DNA from: Halichondria panicea
Taxonomy: Eukaryota; Porifera; Demospongiae; Suberitida; Halichondriidae
Length of the DNA stretch: 64,000 nt
Direction of reading: 5' to 3'
NCBI RefSeq assembly: GCF_963675165.1
Contig: NC_087387.1
Span: forward strand, 2,531,501-2,595,500
This document shows, in pieces, positions 1-10,990 of this stretch. Each line of letters starts with the position of its first letter. Position 1 is the first letter of the stretch. The translations under genes were made by a program, and so were the position numbers. The notes below the pieces were generated by a model that was not told where the DNA came from, made no database searches, and was given only the letters and a program-made list of their open reading frames with translations.

Positions 1-59
1 CAGGTGTGTGTTGAAAGTTGACTATCAGTTTTATAAATTACACGTGTGTTTTTTTGTAG

Positions 60-2086
60 AAAGGACATGTGGTACGAGCTCTTTTTTGCTGCCGACGCTG
101 TAAGGTGCAGAAGAGAAAGTGGTCTAGCTCCCGTGTATTTGGAGGACATTATTTGGTGAACCAGAAGTAAGCTTATGGATACCACACCATAGTTATGTGT
201 TTACTGCATCTCTGGTATATTTTATATAGGGTTGTTCATGGGTTTACTTGTGCTGGAATTCTACCCTCCCAATACACCCACTTTAGTCAGTTCTGTGGTT
301 TAGGGACTGTTGGTCAAAGTTACATCCGACAAGGTTAGCTCACTCCAACTATACCCAGAGTGTAAGTAAATTCATAATTATGTTTCCTCAGTGTACGGAA
401 AGCTAGGTTACCGTGACATTGTACAAAGGGCAGCAAACGTGAGCATGATGTCGGCTGTTTTTGATGTGAAGGCCCTTCCTGAGTATACCACCAACAAAGG
501 AGAGGTGTGTTTGTGTACCGTATTACTAGTAATAAATAATTTTATTATTGTTTTAAACTTAGTGGGTAATCACTGATGCCCGGCACGACTCAACAGCCAA
601 CGCATACCACACAACTGTGCCTTGCCTGTCTGGAAGGTGGGAAGTTAGTGTGTCTCTGTCGGTTTTGTATTTATTTTGTATATTTTCAGCAACAAGAAGA
701 TACTCGGCATATCAACTCTCTCTCGGGCCGAACACTCCACTGCACAGACCAGAGAACTTGTGTGTACCAAGCTTGTTATCCCTCAAGTGTAAAGCAGAGG
801 TTTATCCCCATAATAAATGAATGCACATAATAATTATTGCCAAATCTAGGTATTGAAGTCATCGAGGTAGCTCATGATATGCAGGCGCAGGTCGCAAAGT
901 ACGTGTCAGACGAGTTGGGACTCATCAATTCCTACGACACTTGGCATGGTAAGAAAATGTGTGGTATGTTGTATCATTTTCACACACATTTTAGGAACGA
1001 AGAATGTGTCGAAGGAAATAAAGAAAGTAACACAGGGCCTAGTTCGTGATAGAGGGAAGGTCTGGTTTCCTGAATTATCAGATAAACGTAAGAATCTACT
1101 AATTAAACTTTCATGTACACTAGTAAGGTGTGCATTAATAGGAAGAAGTATAAAGATCCACCTGTATTGGGCAATGAAAAATTGCGGAGGGTCTGCTGAG
1201 AAACTGAAGGAGATAATAATGAATATCCCTAATCACTGCCAGGTTAGTTATTATTGTTGCGTGTTTATTAGTAATACATTGATGTTTTTGTAGAGAATCC
1301 ACACAAATTGCCACCCTTCCTCTACTTGCCACATGGACGACTACGAACCCAGTAGGGACAAGCTTGTTAGCAGAAAGGCTATAGAAGCTCTCATAAAGCA
1401 GCTCCATACGACGTACATTTACCGCTATGCTAAAGATTTCTGTTCGGTAAGGATTAAACATGTGTTGTTTGTATAACATACCCGTATATTGTATAGTGTC
1501 GTGATACCTACTGGGTTGAGCCGTTCAACCATCAACTCCTCACCTACCTGCCCAAGCGCATTCACTTTTCGACTGAGACGTTCATAATGCGAATGAATTT
1601 GGCTGTCTTGGATTGGGTACGTACATGGAATATTATTATGTGTACACTATGTGGGGGGAGAGCTTCTCGTACACTAATTTGTAGTAGTATTTAGAGCTTA
1701 CATTTACTTTAAATTTCAGTCTATACTATCGATAATTGCTTTATTCTAGAATGAGAACGTCAATCGCTCTTACACCAGTGTGAGCAAAGTGAGTGACCTT
1801 CGACGACCAGATCACCGCACAGCAATGAAAGCCTTAGTGAAGAAAGGTTTTAAATTTGTTGCTTTGCTATGGGCAATGTATGTTGAACAAAACAAAGCTG
1901 ATATGAGGTATGATTACAATGTGTACGTACATGTAAGGGCATTTGACATGTAACTTTCGTAGAGAATTGATCGAAGAAGATGACGTAGTAGAGGAGCAGA
2001 ATGATGACGTGACCTTAGAAGACGGAGTGATGCCACCAGAATATTCTGACGAGTCAGAGGCTGAGGACGATGACATGGACGACTAA
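60..2086 (+). CDS. Intron-rich DDE-transposase-like protein, 5' partial (12 exons)
   Basis: Exons read: 60-166, 230-333, 392-504, 563-636, 690-~786, 850-948, 995-1087, 1142-1242, 1294-1446, 1497-1616, 1750-1907, 1963-2086. The frame is continuous except at the 786/850 junction, where no canonical splice keeps phase. The product has an N-terminal Cys pair region (CCRRCKVQKRKW), then WVITDARHDSTANAYH, IEVIEVAHDMQAQVAKYV, LINSYDTWHGTKNV and CRDTYWVEPFNHQLLTYL, ending in a very acidic tail (DDDMDD). The spaced Asp, Asp and Glu in conserved blocks resemble the RNase H-fold catalytic core of a family of animal DDE transposase-like proteins; this is recognition from memory, not a search. Introns of 45-135 bp are unlike a fresh DNA transposon and fit a domesticated or old host gene. 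The start lies left of the window. It ends 83 bp from a convergent gene. Confidence 0.7.
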
Positions 2087-2121
2087 CAATTAATGATGAC
2101 ATGGCCGACTAACAATTAATG
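2070..2121. repeat. 26-bp tandem duplication over a stop codon
   Basis: The last codons, the TAA stop and the start of the 3' UTR of the transposase-like gene are present twice in tandem with one mismatch (GATGACATGG followed by A or C, then CGACTAACAATTAAT). The duplication does not change the protein. Confidence 0.75.
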
Positions 2122-2169
2122 AGTTTTATTTACTACGTAATTGGTGTGTACAGGATAATTATAAGGCAG

Positions 2170-2955
2170 TCACTCTCTAGAGGTGGACTCGGTTTCCATA
2201 CCAGCCTCTTCTGGCAAATACTCATCAGTTTCTGCCTCAAATGTTGATCTGTAATAGTAATAAGGAATTAGTATTTGCTTTGCTCTTGTTAGCCCCCCTA
2301 TGCTAAATTCCTAGTCTCTTAGCATAGTAGGCACACTATTCCATTTGATATCAAGGCCTTACCTGTAGTCACGGTATATGCCATTGTGGCTGGGGTACCT
2401 CCTCCTAATCTCCTACACAAGAGAAACAGTACATGTACATACCTGTAAAATTTTATCACTTACTAAAACTACACATTTCGGGATTATTTCCCTCTTGTCA
2501 TGTATCACTGTCTTCGTCTCCTTCCTAGCCAAATACTCATCATCTACCCACACTCTCAGTGTATTCAGCAACCTCCAGAACTTTCTGTACAGTTGATGTC
2601 TTTTCTCATCGTTGGCAGGATGGGGGCCACAAGATCCTCTTAGAAAGTCTGGAGGAAGCTGAATCACACACGGTGAACACAGGCAGTGTATGCAGTGATC
2701 AATGCCACGGAGAACTGGAGTTGCTGGGTTGTGCTGGTAACCACGAACATGGTGCGGGTATTCTAATAAAAAAATTTGACTTGTGTGTTTATTTCTACAT
2801 GTACCTTCTTGTGGTTCTGAGTCGTCGCTATGAGTGTCTAGTGCTAGTGTTGCATTCAACGTCAGCTGTACTGTTCGATTGCCGCTTGGTTGGTTGTTCC
2901 GGAGAAAGTCGTTCAACCTGTCCACCCAATCACTTGGAACTGCTTCCCCACTCAT
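2170..2955 (-). CDS. Unrecognised conserved protein with a P2X7-type intracellular-domain-like C-terminus (3 exons)
   Basis: Exons on the minus strand: 2955-2464, 2412-2363, 2248-2170, joined in frame with donors GTAAGT and GTAAGG and acceptors TAG and CAG. The product is about 206 residues. It begins MSGEAVPSDWVDRLNDFL and has a His/Cys block (HCIHCLCSPCVIQLPPDFL), a segment KRHQLYRKFWRLLNTL, then IIPKCVVLEIRRRYPS and a short acidic end. The block 'Y-R-x-F/W ... P-x-C-V-V ... I-R-x-R-Y-P-S' resembles the C-terminal domain known from the P2X7 receptor and many invertebrate proteins of unknown function; the likeness is partial. An in-frame TAG just upstream supports the chosen ATG, although a TTTAG acceptor at the same place would allow an upstream exon. 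No transmembrane segment is visible. It converges on the transposase-like gene. Confidence 0.55.
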
Positions 2956-4401
2956 TAGTATTAGCTAAAGTATGGATTTGTATGACTTTTTACATTGTTC
3001 TATTGTGTTCTTACTGTCTATTTCCATCGCTGTTGGAGCTGCCAGAAGCCATTGTACCACAAAAAAACCATATGGGTCTTGAAAAAACTTAGAAGTGTTG
3101 CTGCCATGTGTTCAGGCCTTCTAAGGCTACTTCTGGGCATGTGCAGTAAAATAAGTGTGTTTGTGTACTGTACGTGTGTGTGCATAGAGTCAGAGAGCAG
3201 CCAGAGTTTGAATTAGCCGCCATTTGCAGCAGCATTCACTTCCGGCCGGGCCCTGCCCCTTTTATACCGTGGGCGTAGCGCTCTAGCAACGAGTGCGTAA
3301 ACGCGCAGTTCATAGATTGCGTATCAATTTTATGCGCAAGGAAATACACTAACAGCGGCCTTATCTCGAAGCATATTGTCATGGGCGTGGTTTCCAGTCA
3401 CATGCATGCCTACCGCACATGCGCATCCACTAGCATCAACGTGCTAAAGTACAGCTGCTGTCAACGATCCACAGACAAATTGGCTGCTCAAATCTTAAGC
3501 TTCCCATCCTCCCATTCACGAGGTTAAGACCTATATTTTCCATTCAACGATGTTGTATACTGTTTGGGGGGCTAAATAAGCGCCTCTAACACTTACGTGT
3601 TTAATGCTAATCGCAGGGACCCCTCTCTCAGTACTCCCCAAAACCTAACCGCAGTCACGTGACCCCCAACCTTTAGCGTGACAGAGATAAATGGGCATGT
3701 GACATCGGCTTAGACAAAGATAATAATATCCTCGCATATGATATGACGTAGTACCTAGACCCCAATCATCTACTGCAATCTGTACGACGATGGTAAATAC
3801 ACACGATCCTTGCCAGAACACAATAGCTAGATCGCAGAGGGTCAATTTTTCTGCTGATTTGGCTCAATCGCAAAGATTTTCATCAGCCAAATATTCTAGT
3901 CATTCTGACGTAGAAACTACTAGAGCTTTGTCATTCTGACGTAGAAACTACTAGACTCATTAACATAACATACGCATTTGGAGCTCACAGACTTCAGTAC
4001 ATTAACAGTTACTTGTTCTACATTGGGCTTAAAGAAGACCAGTGCTTTTATTCTCAAACAGTAGTCTACAGCGGACCATCAGTTACTTGTACTACAAGTT
4101 TGTTACCTTCAGCGAACAAGTGCATCAAGGATAGAACTTTATACTATCTACACGAACAATTACATGTACATGTACTACATGTTTAGTCTATACAGGCTGT
4201 ATATTAACAGTTACTTGTTCTACACGGAGCTCAAGGAAGACCAGTGCTTTATTTACACAAACTGTACTCGCTACCTACAAACAGTAACCTGTACTATCAG
4301 TTACATGTATTTGTACTACAAACGCGTATAGATGTTTGACATTATTTTGTACTAGCGCATGGCACATTCATGTGCTCTACTTCCCCATACACACCGTAGA
4401 A
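2956..4401. other. Intergenic region with repeats, no gene seen
   Basis: No convincing exon was found on either strand. It holds a 24-bp direct repeat (near 3900-3955, unit begins CATTCTGACGTAGAAACTAC), a diverged roughly 45-bp direct repeat (near 4005-4050 and 4205-4255, sharing ACAGTTACTTGTTCTACA and AAGACCAGTGCTTT), and a minus-strand copy of a dispersed repeat at about 3790-3897. Confidence 0.6.
3790..3897 (-). repeat. Dispersed MITE-like repeat, copy 1
   Basis: Read on the minus strand this matches copies near 34005-34080 and 37118-37306. Shared landmarks are GAGCCAAATCAGCAGAA and TTGCGTTCTGGCAAGGATCG-like sequence. The complete copy at 37118 has inverted ends, so this is probably a short non-autonomous element. 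Confidence 0.65.
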
Positions 4402-4408
4402 TATAAAA
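4402..4408 (+). promoter_or_regulatory. TATA-like element upstream of the DUF5648 gene
   Basis: TATAAAA lies about 103 bp upstream of the ATG at 4511, a plausible distance allowing for a 5' UTR. There is no other evidence for it. Confidence 0.35.
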
Positions 4409-4510
4409 TGAGCAACTGACGCAGAAGAATGTATTGGACAGCTCCAGTACATTCTCCTGATTCAATTGGATACTTGGTAAAAAAATAGTGGGAAGATACG
4501 TACCTCAAGA

Positions 4511-5174
4511 ATGGCGGCTTTTTTTCTCAACCTTGCTTTGCTCGTGAGTGTGGTTACACTCATGCAAGTGACTGGAGGACTCTCAGGTAAGTCGCATTAA
4601 GGAAAATGTTTTAACTAGTCGCATTAAGGAAAATGTTTTAACTAGTATAGCTATAGTACACAGATAATTATACAGTCCAGTATGTGGTACACTAAGTACC
4701 AACCCAATATCAATTGAAAAATGGGAGCTTAAAAAACATCGTAAATGAGCCACCACTGCAGGAACTGTTCCGTTCTACCGTTACTATAATGGTTTCGATC
4801 ATTTCTACACTACCAACATCAATGAAATTGGAACAGCTACTCACGGGAAACTCGGAAAACACGGCTACCGATCTGAGGGTACAGCAGGTCGTATTCATGA
4901 CACACAAGTTTCTGGCACCATTCCACTATATCGATACTTCAATGGACGAGACCATTTCTACACTACAAATAGCCACGAGATTGGTACTACAGTGCACGGA
5001 TACACATCTGAAGGTGTCGCTGGTTACTGCTATCCAAAGCAACTCATTGAAGCTAATGGAAATACGCCACTGTACCGTGCATACAATGGTGAGCACTTTT
5101 ACACACCTGACTTGAATGAGGTGGTTCAAGGTAGTTACACTTTTGAAGGAATTGCTTGCTATATTGGTGCGTAA
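4511..5174 (+). CDS. Secreted DUF5648-repeat protein (2 exons)
   Basis: Exon 1 (4511-4586) encodes a signal peptide, MAAFFLNLALLVSVVTLM followed by QVTGGLS. Exon 2 (4762-5174) completes a 162-residue protein ending in TAA. The mature part is three tandem modules. Each opens with (L/F)YR-x-(Y/F/A)-(Y/F)NG, continues with HFYT(T/P) and N-x-x-E, and closes with a Y-x-S/F-E-G-x-A/T block. This is the signature of the DUF5648 family, thought to be a lectin-like or cell-wall-associated repeat; the third module is shorter. Splice phase is exact (G|GA). With a signal peptide and no membrane anchor the product is predicted to be extracellular. An AATAAA lies about 170 bp downstream. The biological role is unknown. 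Confidence 0.8.
4591..4644 (+). repeat. 27-bp tandem duplication in an intron
   Basis: The sequence starting GTCGCATTAAGGAAAATG occurs twice without mismatch, beginning inside the splice donor of the DUF5648 gene; the first copy keeps the GTAAGT donor context. Confidence 0.85.
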
Positions 5175-5983
5175 AGATATCCAAGAACAGAAACAAGGAC
5201 AGTTAGAGACACATGATATAGAGCTACGTATGCAGTCAATCTAAGATACAGTAACATTCGTGATTGCGTACTATTTGTATGAGTATGCAAATGTATGTAT
5301 GTATATATACATTGTACACAGAATAATAGTTGCAATAGCCCTCAAATAAAAGTTCCCGTTGCGTTTGCGTTGCACGTATCGTTCCGTTTTCAAGAAAAAC
5401 GCAAACTAAACGGTAGCGTATTATTTATAAAACGCACTGTAATACGTATACCGTTCTACGGAGAAAAAACAGGTGGAATTTACTGAGTTAACAATAATAT
5501 ATCTGTACTTACTAAGCTAGCTACAAAAATGTACTAACTTCTCTAGTGTAATCCAGCGGCATATGAAAAGCACTGGGAATACTGCACTTATAATTATGTA
5601 AGGTTGGAAGAAGATAAGAAAGCTGGCAGTAGCAAATCAAATCAACTGGCCCTCTGGAATCTTAGTTTGTTGTACACTTCATACGCAATCTTACAATGTC
5701 ACATGAAGAACAAATACATGTAAATAGTATAAACTGAATGTCAGTAGTCTAACTACATGTAGATCTAGCTCGCTTGACCTTGCTTCCTAGGGGTTCTGTA
5801 CCTGCTCTGTAGCTGTCCGTAAAGGATGAGGATTCTTTGTTTAGTAGAACAGTTCACCAACTTGATTTCTTAGAACACTATAGCCAGCTACATGTAGCTA
5901 CCGTACGACTATCACACAGCAAGTATAGGTTAGTACTCAGGTACAGGGGATGTACAGCTAATACAACTCGAGCCCGAGGGCAA
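5175..5983. other. Intergenic region, no gene seen
   Basis: Apart from an AATAAA near 5344 that may terminate the upstream transcript, no exon, RNA gene or repeat of note was recognised. At the right edge lies a short hairpin (5959-5995) whose stem CTAATACAACTC was hit by the next element. Confidence 0.5.
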
Positions 5984-5992
5984 GAGTTGTAT

Positions 5993-6794
5993 TAGCCTCG
6001 GTCCCAGGCCGATTTTTTTTTAATAGAACGAAGTTGAAAAATACGGCCTGGTATTGATTGTATCTGGGCGTGGCAGGAACCGGAGACTAAAGCAGAGATT
6101 CTTCACATTTTGTTTCCTGCTTTTTTTCTGTAATACTAAAGGTGTACGTAGAGGCATTTTACTCCCGTAAAAGTTACAGTAATGTAGCTCCGTGTCATGT
6201 TCTCAATTTATATCTAGCTAGCTAGCTAGCTATGGCATGCAACGCGTTGTCTTGTTTGAAGCAAGATGGCCTCACTCTCATGGCAGAACAGGCCCAGGCT
6301 CTCAAGCTCCTGTTTGAGGGAAGGGACGTGTTTATCTGGTTCCCAACGGGGTATGGCAAGTCTCTCTGCTATATCAGTTGCTACCCTTTTGAATGGACTA
6401 CAAGCTAGGTAGGACTAAGGCTCCTCCTGTTGACAAAAGTGTTGTTCTTGTTAATTGTCTCTCCCCTTGTATCTCTCATCATGAGACTCATGATTGACCA
6501 GGTCAGGAGTTTAAACAATAGAGGTGTTTCTGCTGCCATCCTCAGTAGCAATAAAGGAATCAACAAAGATTTGGTTGCCACTGCCAAAGAAGTGTCTTCT
6601 GGGAAGTATTTCCTGCTGTATACTGCCCCAGAGGCTGTTGTTGAAGACCACTGTTGGAGGATTCATTTTTTGTACCACAGAGTCAATTATTTATTAAAAA
6701 ACCACGCCCAGATCACGCCCAAATACAATCAATACCAGGCCTAGTAGGCGACCTAGCGTTCCATTGGAGACGGATCGGCCTGGGGTCGAGGCTA
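5993..6794. mobile_element. MULE-like inverted-repeat element 1 carrying a RecQ-like fragment
   Basis: The left end is TAGCCTCGGTCCCAGGCCGA and the right end the inverse of TAGCCTCGACCCCAGGCCGA. Subterminal GGCCTGGTATTGATTGTAT plus GGGCGTG is shared inversely on both sides. The element is flanked by a perfect 9-bp duplication GAGTTGTAT (5984-5992 and 6795-6803). Its 802 bp contain no transposase. Instead 6232-6660 matches a RecQ-type helicase in broken frames. A 9-bp duplication with long foldback-like ends is typical of MULE or foldback elements. Confidence 0.85.
6232..6660 (+). pseudogene. RecQ-like DNA helicase fragment inside the MULE-like element
   Basis: Three reading-frame pieces line up with the first helicase lobe of a RecQ-family ATP-dependent DNA helicase. 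Piece one has an EQAQALKLLFEGRDVF block followed by a Walker A-like PTGYGKSLCY. A frame change gives DYKLGRTKAPPVDKSVVLV. A second change gives SPLVSLI, then QVRSLNNRGVSAAIL and GKYFLLYTAPEAVV. The Walker B (DExH) region and the second lobe are absent. A TGA stop and two frameshifts rule out a working helicase. The segment lies wholly between the element's inverted ends, so it appears to have been captured as DNA. Confidence 0.75.
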
Positions 6795-6979
6795 GAGTTG
6801 TATTAGCAGTACAACACAAGGGCATGACGTAATAACCTGATTGCGTAATAATTTCAAGGATCAAATCTTAAGGATCATTACCTTATGGACCAATCAGATT
6901 GCAGGATTATACCCGACCCCATTGGAATTCGGCGTGCATGCATCAATGAACTCCAGTTTGTTATACGTATTAGTTAATG

Positions 6980-7074
6980 TACAGTGTAGAGGGGTTTATG
7001 ACAGTAAACCTCCCGACTACGAGGGCGTAAGCCTGAGGGGGAGGTGTGGTTTACTGTCATAAACCCCGAGGCAC

Positions 7075-7075
<1 letters not shown>
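6980..7075. repeat. Hairpin palindrome with CGAGGGC-type loop
   Basis: The arms GGGGTTTATGACAGTAAACC (from 6991) and its inverse (to 7067) form a stem of about 24-30 bp. The loop contains CTACGAGGGCGTAAGCC. It lies just beside the poly(T) tract of the LINE. Confidence 0.8.
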
Positions 7076-7080
<5 letters not shown>

Positions 7081-7106
<26 letters not shown>

Positions 7107-8418
7107 TTCCTTTATAATGTTTGATGCAGAGGAAGCATACAGGATATGACAAGGTAGCTAAATGAAGCTAATAATGAAGTCAGTCCATAACCGAAAAGTA
7201 AAGGTGCAGGTGCAGGTGTACTTAAGTGAAAAAAAGAAAAAAGGAAAAAATTTTAACTTATTGCTATAATTTTGACAGGGATAATTTAAAAGCAGATGGG
7301 CTAGGGCTACTGATAACATTTAGGGGAAGGGAATTCCAAATGGGGATTACGCTTACAAAAAAGGAATGTCTATGGGCTAGGGTTTTAACATATGGTTTAA
7401 AAATAATTTGATTATGAGGGTGACGGGGGGAAGGGCGAGGATGGAGGGTGAAAACATTGGGAGATATTATAGATAAATTATTAAGTATATTAAAGCAGAC
7501 TTTCAGTTTTTGGTTTTTTCTTCGAGATGACAGAGGTTTCCAGTTTAAGGAGGCAAGCAGGTCAGGGTATTCTGCCCTCCACTGCTTCGTTACAATTTTC
7601 CCTGCAAATTTTTGGACGCTTTCCAGTTTTTTTATATCTGTGTGGTGATGAGGGTCCCAGACTGCACCGCAATAGTCTAACTTAGGCAGAACAGCCGTGC
7701 GGTAGATCTGGTTCCTGATCTGAGGTGGTGATTTATGGAACTTGCGATGGATGAAGCCAAGATGTTGTTTGGCCTTCTTGCAGGTGTTGTGTATGTGACA
7801 TGCCCATTTTAGATCATTATTGATAGTAACACCAAGGTACTTTACAGTATCACATGGGGAGATCCGATGGTTATTTATATCTATATTCATTGGGATAGTG
7901 CGTGTAGAGTGAGTTATTGTAAGCAGTTTGGTCTTGGAGTGGTTTGCTGTGAGGCCGTGAGATTGCATCCAGGAGTTTATTTCATTGACGTCTCCCTGTA
8001 GGTCCTGAGTTTCAATTGTCGAGTTTATGGGCTTGTAGAGAAGGATATCGTCTGCGTATAGAATGAGTTTGGCATTGGTGGACAGGTTGATGTTAGCAAT
8101 TGAGTTCATGAAAATGTTGAATAATAGCGGTCCTAAGATTGACCCTTGTGGGACACCTGAGGTCACTGCAACAGGGTCTGACATAGTTCCCTCCAGGACT
8201 ACCCTTTGCTCTCTGTTGGTAAGATAGTCTTTTATCCAATGCAGTAGGTTGCCACAAATGCCTACGACTTGGAGAGAGGATATGATCTGTGGGTGGGGTA
8301 CTGAGTCAAATGCTTTCTTGACGTCAAAGAACACAGTTGCCACTTGGTGATCATTTTCTATTGATATATGTCCCATCTGATTGGCTGACTGGTTGCTATG
8401 CATCAAGCTGCATGACTA
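7081..8418 (-). mobile_element. 5'-truncated non-LTR retrotransposon (Jockey/CR1-like LINE)
   Basis: On the minus strand an open frame of 380 codons (8406-7264) encodes the palm and thumb of a LINE reverse transcriptase. Visible motifs are FFDVKKAFDSV (motif A), GVPQGSILGPLLF (motif B), YADDILLY (motif C) and KYLGVTINNDL. The frame ends near ISSPSPSAFKLSLSKL and is followed downstream by a tract of about 28 T on the plus strand, a poly(A) tail in the element's sense. No endonuclease domain or 5' UTR is present, so the insertion is 5'-truncated, as is usual after target-primed reverse transcription. No internal stop is seen in the RT part, which suggests a fairly recent copy. The exact 5' boundary is uncertain (about 8410-8430). 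Confidence 0.85.
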
Positions 8419-8429
8419 CCACATAGCAA

Positions 8430-9164
8430 CACTATTCAAACTAGTGTTCAAGCTGGCGCTGTGCTAATGCCTCTCGCCATGTTTTTGCTTTCGCTAGAGT
8501 GTTATATTAGTATTAAAGTTATATAAAGTCACTGAGAAGAAAAGACTTATTTACATGCATCTATTGTTGTATTATGTGGCTTACCAGGACCTCAAGAAAG
8601 AAGAAAATTGATTCTTCCAGGATCTGTAGTTCAGTGTATATAATATCTAAGACCTGTGTACATGCATATTGTTATCTATATTGTTATATGGTAGTGTTTT
8701 GTGGCTTACCAGGCCCTCAAGACAAAGATGATTCTGCCAGGAGGATCTTGGATATTATTTTCTCACACATGGGAATGAGCGCGCATGCGCATTACATCCA
8801 CAGGAATAATTAAAGGTGTGTCCAAAGAGATCAATTTCACAAATGGCTACTGCTAGCTAGCTGTTTTAACATATATTTTCTGAGTATTGTAGCTAACAAA
8901 AAGCTAGCGCATTAGTGCAAGGCTAACTCATATGTTGAATAGAAAGTTTGTGCGGACAGATGATGCTATGAAAGATTCTGAAGAGACTGCAACAGCCTTC
9001 AATGTGAGTCAAACTAGCCATAACTCGAGAAAGAAGCTTTAGTTTGCTAATCCACGAATCAAAATCCAAGAGAACGTGGCTAGAAGCCTATAGAAGCTGT
9101 TAGTTTTCGTTACATTGCAACCGTTGAGCAGTTATAGCTGGAATACACACACACACACAGTCAG
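8430..9164. other. Intergenic region with a diverged duplication
   Basis: Two roughly 55-bp segments beginning GTGGCTTACCAGG (near 8575 and 8700) are diverged direct copies. No exon could be supported. Confidence 0.5.
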
Positions 9165-9174
9165 CAGCTTTACC

Positions 9175-10262
9175 TAGCCTCGATCCCAGGCCGAGTTTTC
9201 GCTTTTATAACGGTTAGGCGAACAACTGGGCCTGGTACTAGTTGTCTGCGCATGCGTCAAATTTTCATTGTATATTTGTGGTCGGCAAAAATATTTAATA
9301 AATCAATAATAGAAATTTGTACACAGAAAATGCACAGAGTGAGTACACAAAAGATGCACATAGGGAGCTGCTTCACAAAGGCCTGGGGAGTTGCCAGTTG
9401 TGCTGCAGCACAATTACAGTGACCCAGGGCAACTTCAGGATGATTGAATGCCTTCAAATTACGTTTCAAAAAGATTTAGCAGGCTGCTGGACTTCTCTGA
9501 TTCTAGGCCCCAACTCGTAACTCATTGCTTGAGAAAACGTAGATTCTCTTGATGTCTCTGAGCTACCCAGCAACGCTCGAATGAGCAGGTCATACTCCAG
9601 TCCTGTGTCTGTGAGTATAGGACAATATTAAAAGAAACCAAAGACGGTAAAACCCTTACCTCAAACTGTCCAGTCTCGTCCGTTAGTATAGCCAAGAGGA
9701 GCACTGTTGGGATAGCTGGATATTAGCCATTGCTCCTGTACAGAGAAGTAGACATTTTAAATACGTGTAGATCTATACATATTAAATTTCTCGGTTATAG
9801 TGTCATTGTCGACGAGCTGATGATGGCAGCACCAAGTTCTCTAGCTCACACTCTTCACTTGATCCACCATATTAATGATGAAACTATAGTCTACCTACAT
9901 TCTTGCCAAACATGAACAAGACTTGATAGCATAGCCGGCCATAGGGCCCACACAAAAATATCTGACCTTAACAAGCTTGACAAAGCTTTATACCTCTTCC
10001 CTTGTTGTTCAGTCTTCAGAATAAGCTTCAGAGAAGAGAGAAGCTTCAGCTAAGAGCCATTCCAATCGATTCCAATAATGATAAAACGGGAACTGACTTC
10101 TAGTACACGATAGTACACGAATATAAATGTCACGAAAGTGAACGAGAATATCCATTCGTCAGAATCTGACAAACGATTGACGCATGCGCAGACAACTAGT
10201 ACCAGGCCCAGTTGTTCGCCTAACCGTTATAAAAGCGAAAACTCGGCCTGGGATCGAGGCTA
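9175..10262. mobile_element. MULE-like inverted-repeat element 2 (1088 bp)
   Basis: The terminal inverted repeats look identical over about 84 bp (TAGCCTCGATCCCAGGCCGA onward, including TGCGCATGCG on the inner side). The element is flanked by a perfect 10-bp duplication CAGCTTTACC (9165-9174 and 10263-10272). The high TIR identity points to recent movement. The interior encodes no transposase. On the minus strand 9710-9500 holds a possible two-exon fragment (PTVLLLAILTDETGQFE, then a GTAAGG donor), which was not recognised. Confidence 0.9.
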
Positions 10263-10272
10263 CAGCTTTACC

Positions 10273-10990
10273 GTATCCCTGGTGCGGCTACGCCTCGAGG
10301 CATAACAAGAAGACAACTAGGAAAAGATAGCTCGTTCACACCAGGGCTGCTGTTCACACTCAAATCCTTGCGCAGCCTGGACAGGATATGAGCAGCCAGC
10401 CCCTCCCTCAAAGCGAACGGTACAGAGCCACTCCCCCTCTCTGTTCAATTAGTAAGCCCCTCCCTCCACTTACTGCGCAGCAACCAGCCAGAAGAAACAA
10501 CACAGCTAGCTCTAGACGGTGTCTAGACCAGCTCTCTTCAGCTATGCCAGGCTAGTAGGCAAGCAAAGGTAAGCTTAAAATAGCCACTCCTATATTATTA
10601 CTAAACTGGTTTCTTTTTACAGAAGCTGAACAGGCCTAGTGCAGTGTGTGCAGTACTAGTGCTAGTGAGTAAGCCTCAGCCTGAGCCCTAGCCCTCTCCC
10701 AGAGTGTCTCTAAAGCAGCTCCTTCTGCAAGCACACAGCATAATTTTTGATGAACTAGTCTACAGACTACACCCTCTGTCTTCATTTATGACATTAATTT
10801 TTGTTTCTCATGCAAGACATTTTCATTCATCGAAAACACCATTAATTTATTTTTACTGCATATGCTTGAGGTGCCAATTTATGAGTCATATTTTCCCTTG
10901 TAGCCCTGAGGTGCCAATTTATGACAGTTAAACCCCACTAGACTACATAGCAAAAGTGTAGTAGGTGGGAAATATAATCATGTAAAAGTA
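10273..10990. other. Intergenic region, no gene seen
   Basis: A pyrimidine-rich segment near 10380-10520 and a short direct repeat (GAGGTGCCAATTTATGA near 10868 and 10909) were noted. No exon was recognised. Confidence 0.45.

Noticed and set aside
9500-9710. Two-exon fragment on the minus strand (PTVLLLAILTDETGQFE)
   Set aside because: A plausible donor exists, but the next exon is frame-ambiguous and no family was recognised. It is only mentioned within the element.
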